Shown here piece after piece: positions 13,669-14,299 of a stretch of DNA of 14,299 nucleotides. The position numbers and the translations under genes are program-made. Location: positions 7,485 to 21,783 of the forward strand of contig PKWD01000241.1 in the NCBI GenBank assembly GCA_003131945.1. Direction: 5' to 3'. A model generated the notes under the pieces. The model saw only the letters and a list, made by a program, of their open reading frames with translations, was not told where the DNA came from and did no database searches. Numbering within the stretch: position 1 is the first letter of the stretch; every line of letters starts with the position of its first letter. This DNA comes from Acidimicrobiaceae bacterium. GTDB taxonomy: Bacteria > Actinomycetota > Acidimicrobiia > Acidimicrobiales > UBA8190.

Positions 13669-14299
13669 ATGATCGCGCGATCCACGGCGATCCCGCTGTC
13701 GCAACATACCCAGCAGCGGCTCCTTGAAATCCTCCCGGGCGCGCTCACGTGGTTCGCGCTGCTCGTTCCGGTGGTTGCGGCGTTCGCGATCAGGTTGAAC
13801 GACCCGGGGATGCTCTGGATCCTCGGCCTCGGTGCGGTCCTGCTCGATGCCTACTGGCTGGTGCGGACGACGGTGACCGTCCGAGGCGTGCGCCAGACGC
13901 TCAAGGCGCTCCAGGCGGCCGAGGTCATCGACTGGTGGCAGCGCTGCCACGAGCTCGAGGCGTCGCTGGCCCCAGGAACGCCGGCTCCATCCGAGGTTGT
14001 GCAGTGCGCGCTCATCCCAACCTACACGGAGTCGTATGACGTGCTCCGCGCGACCGTGGCGGCCCTGGCGGCGCAGAACTACCCGGACCACCTCCGCATC
14101 TGCGCGATCATCACCCGCGAGACCGACCTGGGCGGCATCGAGAACGTGACCAAGCTCCGCGAGGAGTTCGCCGGCGCGTTTCGCTTGTTCCTGCACATCA
14201 AGGATCCGGTGCTGCCCGGCATCGTGGTCGGCAAATCGGCGGCGATGGCGTACGGCGGCCCCGTCCTCAAGGCCGCCTGCGACGAGCTCGGCCTCGACC
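13669..14299 (+). CDS. Membrane-anchored glycosyltransferase family 2-like protein (3' end outside window)
   Basis: The 210 visible residues run off the right edge without a stop. Two hydrophobic segments (about 22-41 and 47-65) anchor the N-terminus in the membrane. From about residue 110 the GT-A fold of family 2 begins: VVQCALIPTYTESYDVLRAT matches the first nucleotide-binding strand (usually PxYNE), then AALAAQNYPDHLRICAIIT and VGKSAAMAYGGPVL, which matches the K-x-x-A-L-N region. The DxD catalytic motif is not yet reached, so activity cannot be judged. Family members transfer sugars from nucleotide- or lipid-linked donors onto envelope glycans or lipids. An in-frame GTG at 13663 adds two residues. 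I prefer the ATG at 13669, 8 bases after a TAGACT box. It is divergent from the acidic-head protein gene. Confidence 0.72.
   Translation, partial: MIARSTAIPLSQHTQQRLLEILPGALTWFALLVPVVAAFAIRLNDPGMLWILGLGAVLLDAYWLVRTTVTVRGVRQTLKALQAAEVIDWWQRCHELEASLAPGTPAPSEVVQCALIPTYTESYDVLRATVAALAAQNYPDHLRICAIITRETDLGGIENVTKLREEFAGAFRLFLHIKDPVLPGIVVGKSAAMAYGGPVLKAACDELGLD

Overview
This is a high-GC window with frequent GTG starts, short gaps and several genes whose start codon lies 6-9 bases after a TANNNT -10 box, so leaderless transcripts are likely. That pattern, with the gene set, points to an actinobacterium. Acidimicrobiia is my best guess, but it is inference and no rRNA or phylogenetic marker confirms it. 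I see no insertion sequence, prophage, CRISPR array or recognisable defence island. The region looks chromosomal. Both end genes are cut by the window.

Left part (1-2850): a truncated FAD-dependent oxidoreductase of the protoporphyrinogen-oxidase / UDP-galactopyranose-mutase-like type reads leftwards. A 278-base gap with small inverted repeats separates it from a tiny secreted Ser/Thr-rich peptide ending near a His-Cys-Pro-His-Met cluster. A Tat-exported N-acetylmuramoyl-L-alanine amidase converges on the peptide gene.

Middle-left (1963-6483): the amidase appears to be the last gene of a leftward unit made of a 14-TM-type MFS exporter, a double-hotdog acyl-CoA thioesterase (ATGA overlap with the exporter) and the amidase. 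An HxlR-family regulator is divergent from it across 53 bases. That gap holds an imperfect palindrome and a back-to-back promoter pair, which suggests local control of the exporter unit. A leaderless carboxymuconolactone-decarboxylase-like protein follows.

Middle-right (6525-11552): a membrane-bound GGDEF-EAL protein for cyclic-di-GMP turnover, a GNAT acetyltransferase, an NfuA-type Fe-S carrier protein, an ATP-grasp ligase of unknown substrate and tRNA-Lys(TTT). The ATP-grasp reading frame runs 38 bases into the antisense strand of the tRNA gene.

Right part (11604-14299): a PlsC-type lysophosphatidic-acid acyltransferase, a protein with an acidic head, a small beta domain and a long histone-H1-like Lys/Ala/Pro tail with 16-residue repeats, and the start of a membrane-anchored GT2-like glycosyltransferase. 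The envelope theme (oxidoreductase, amidase, exporter, acyltransferase, glycosyltransferase) recurs, but apart from the exporter unit nothing shows that these genes form one pathway.
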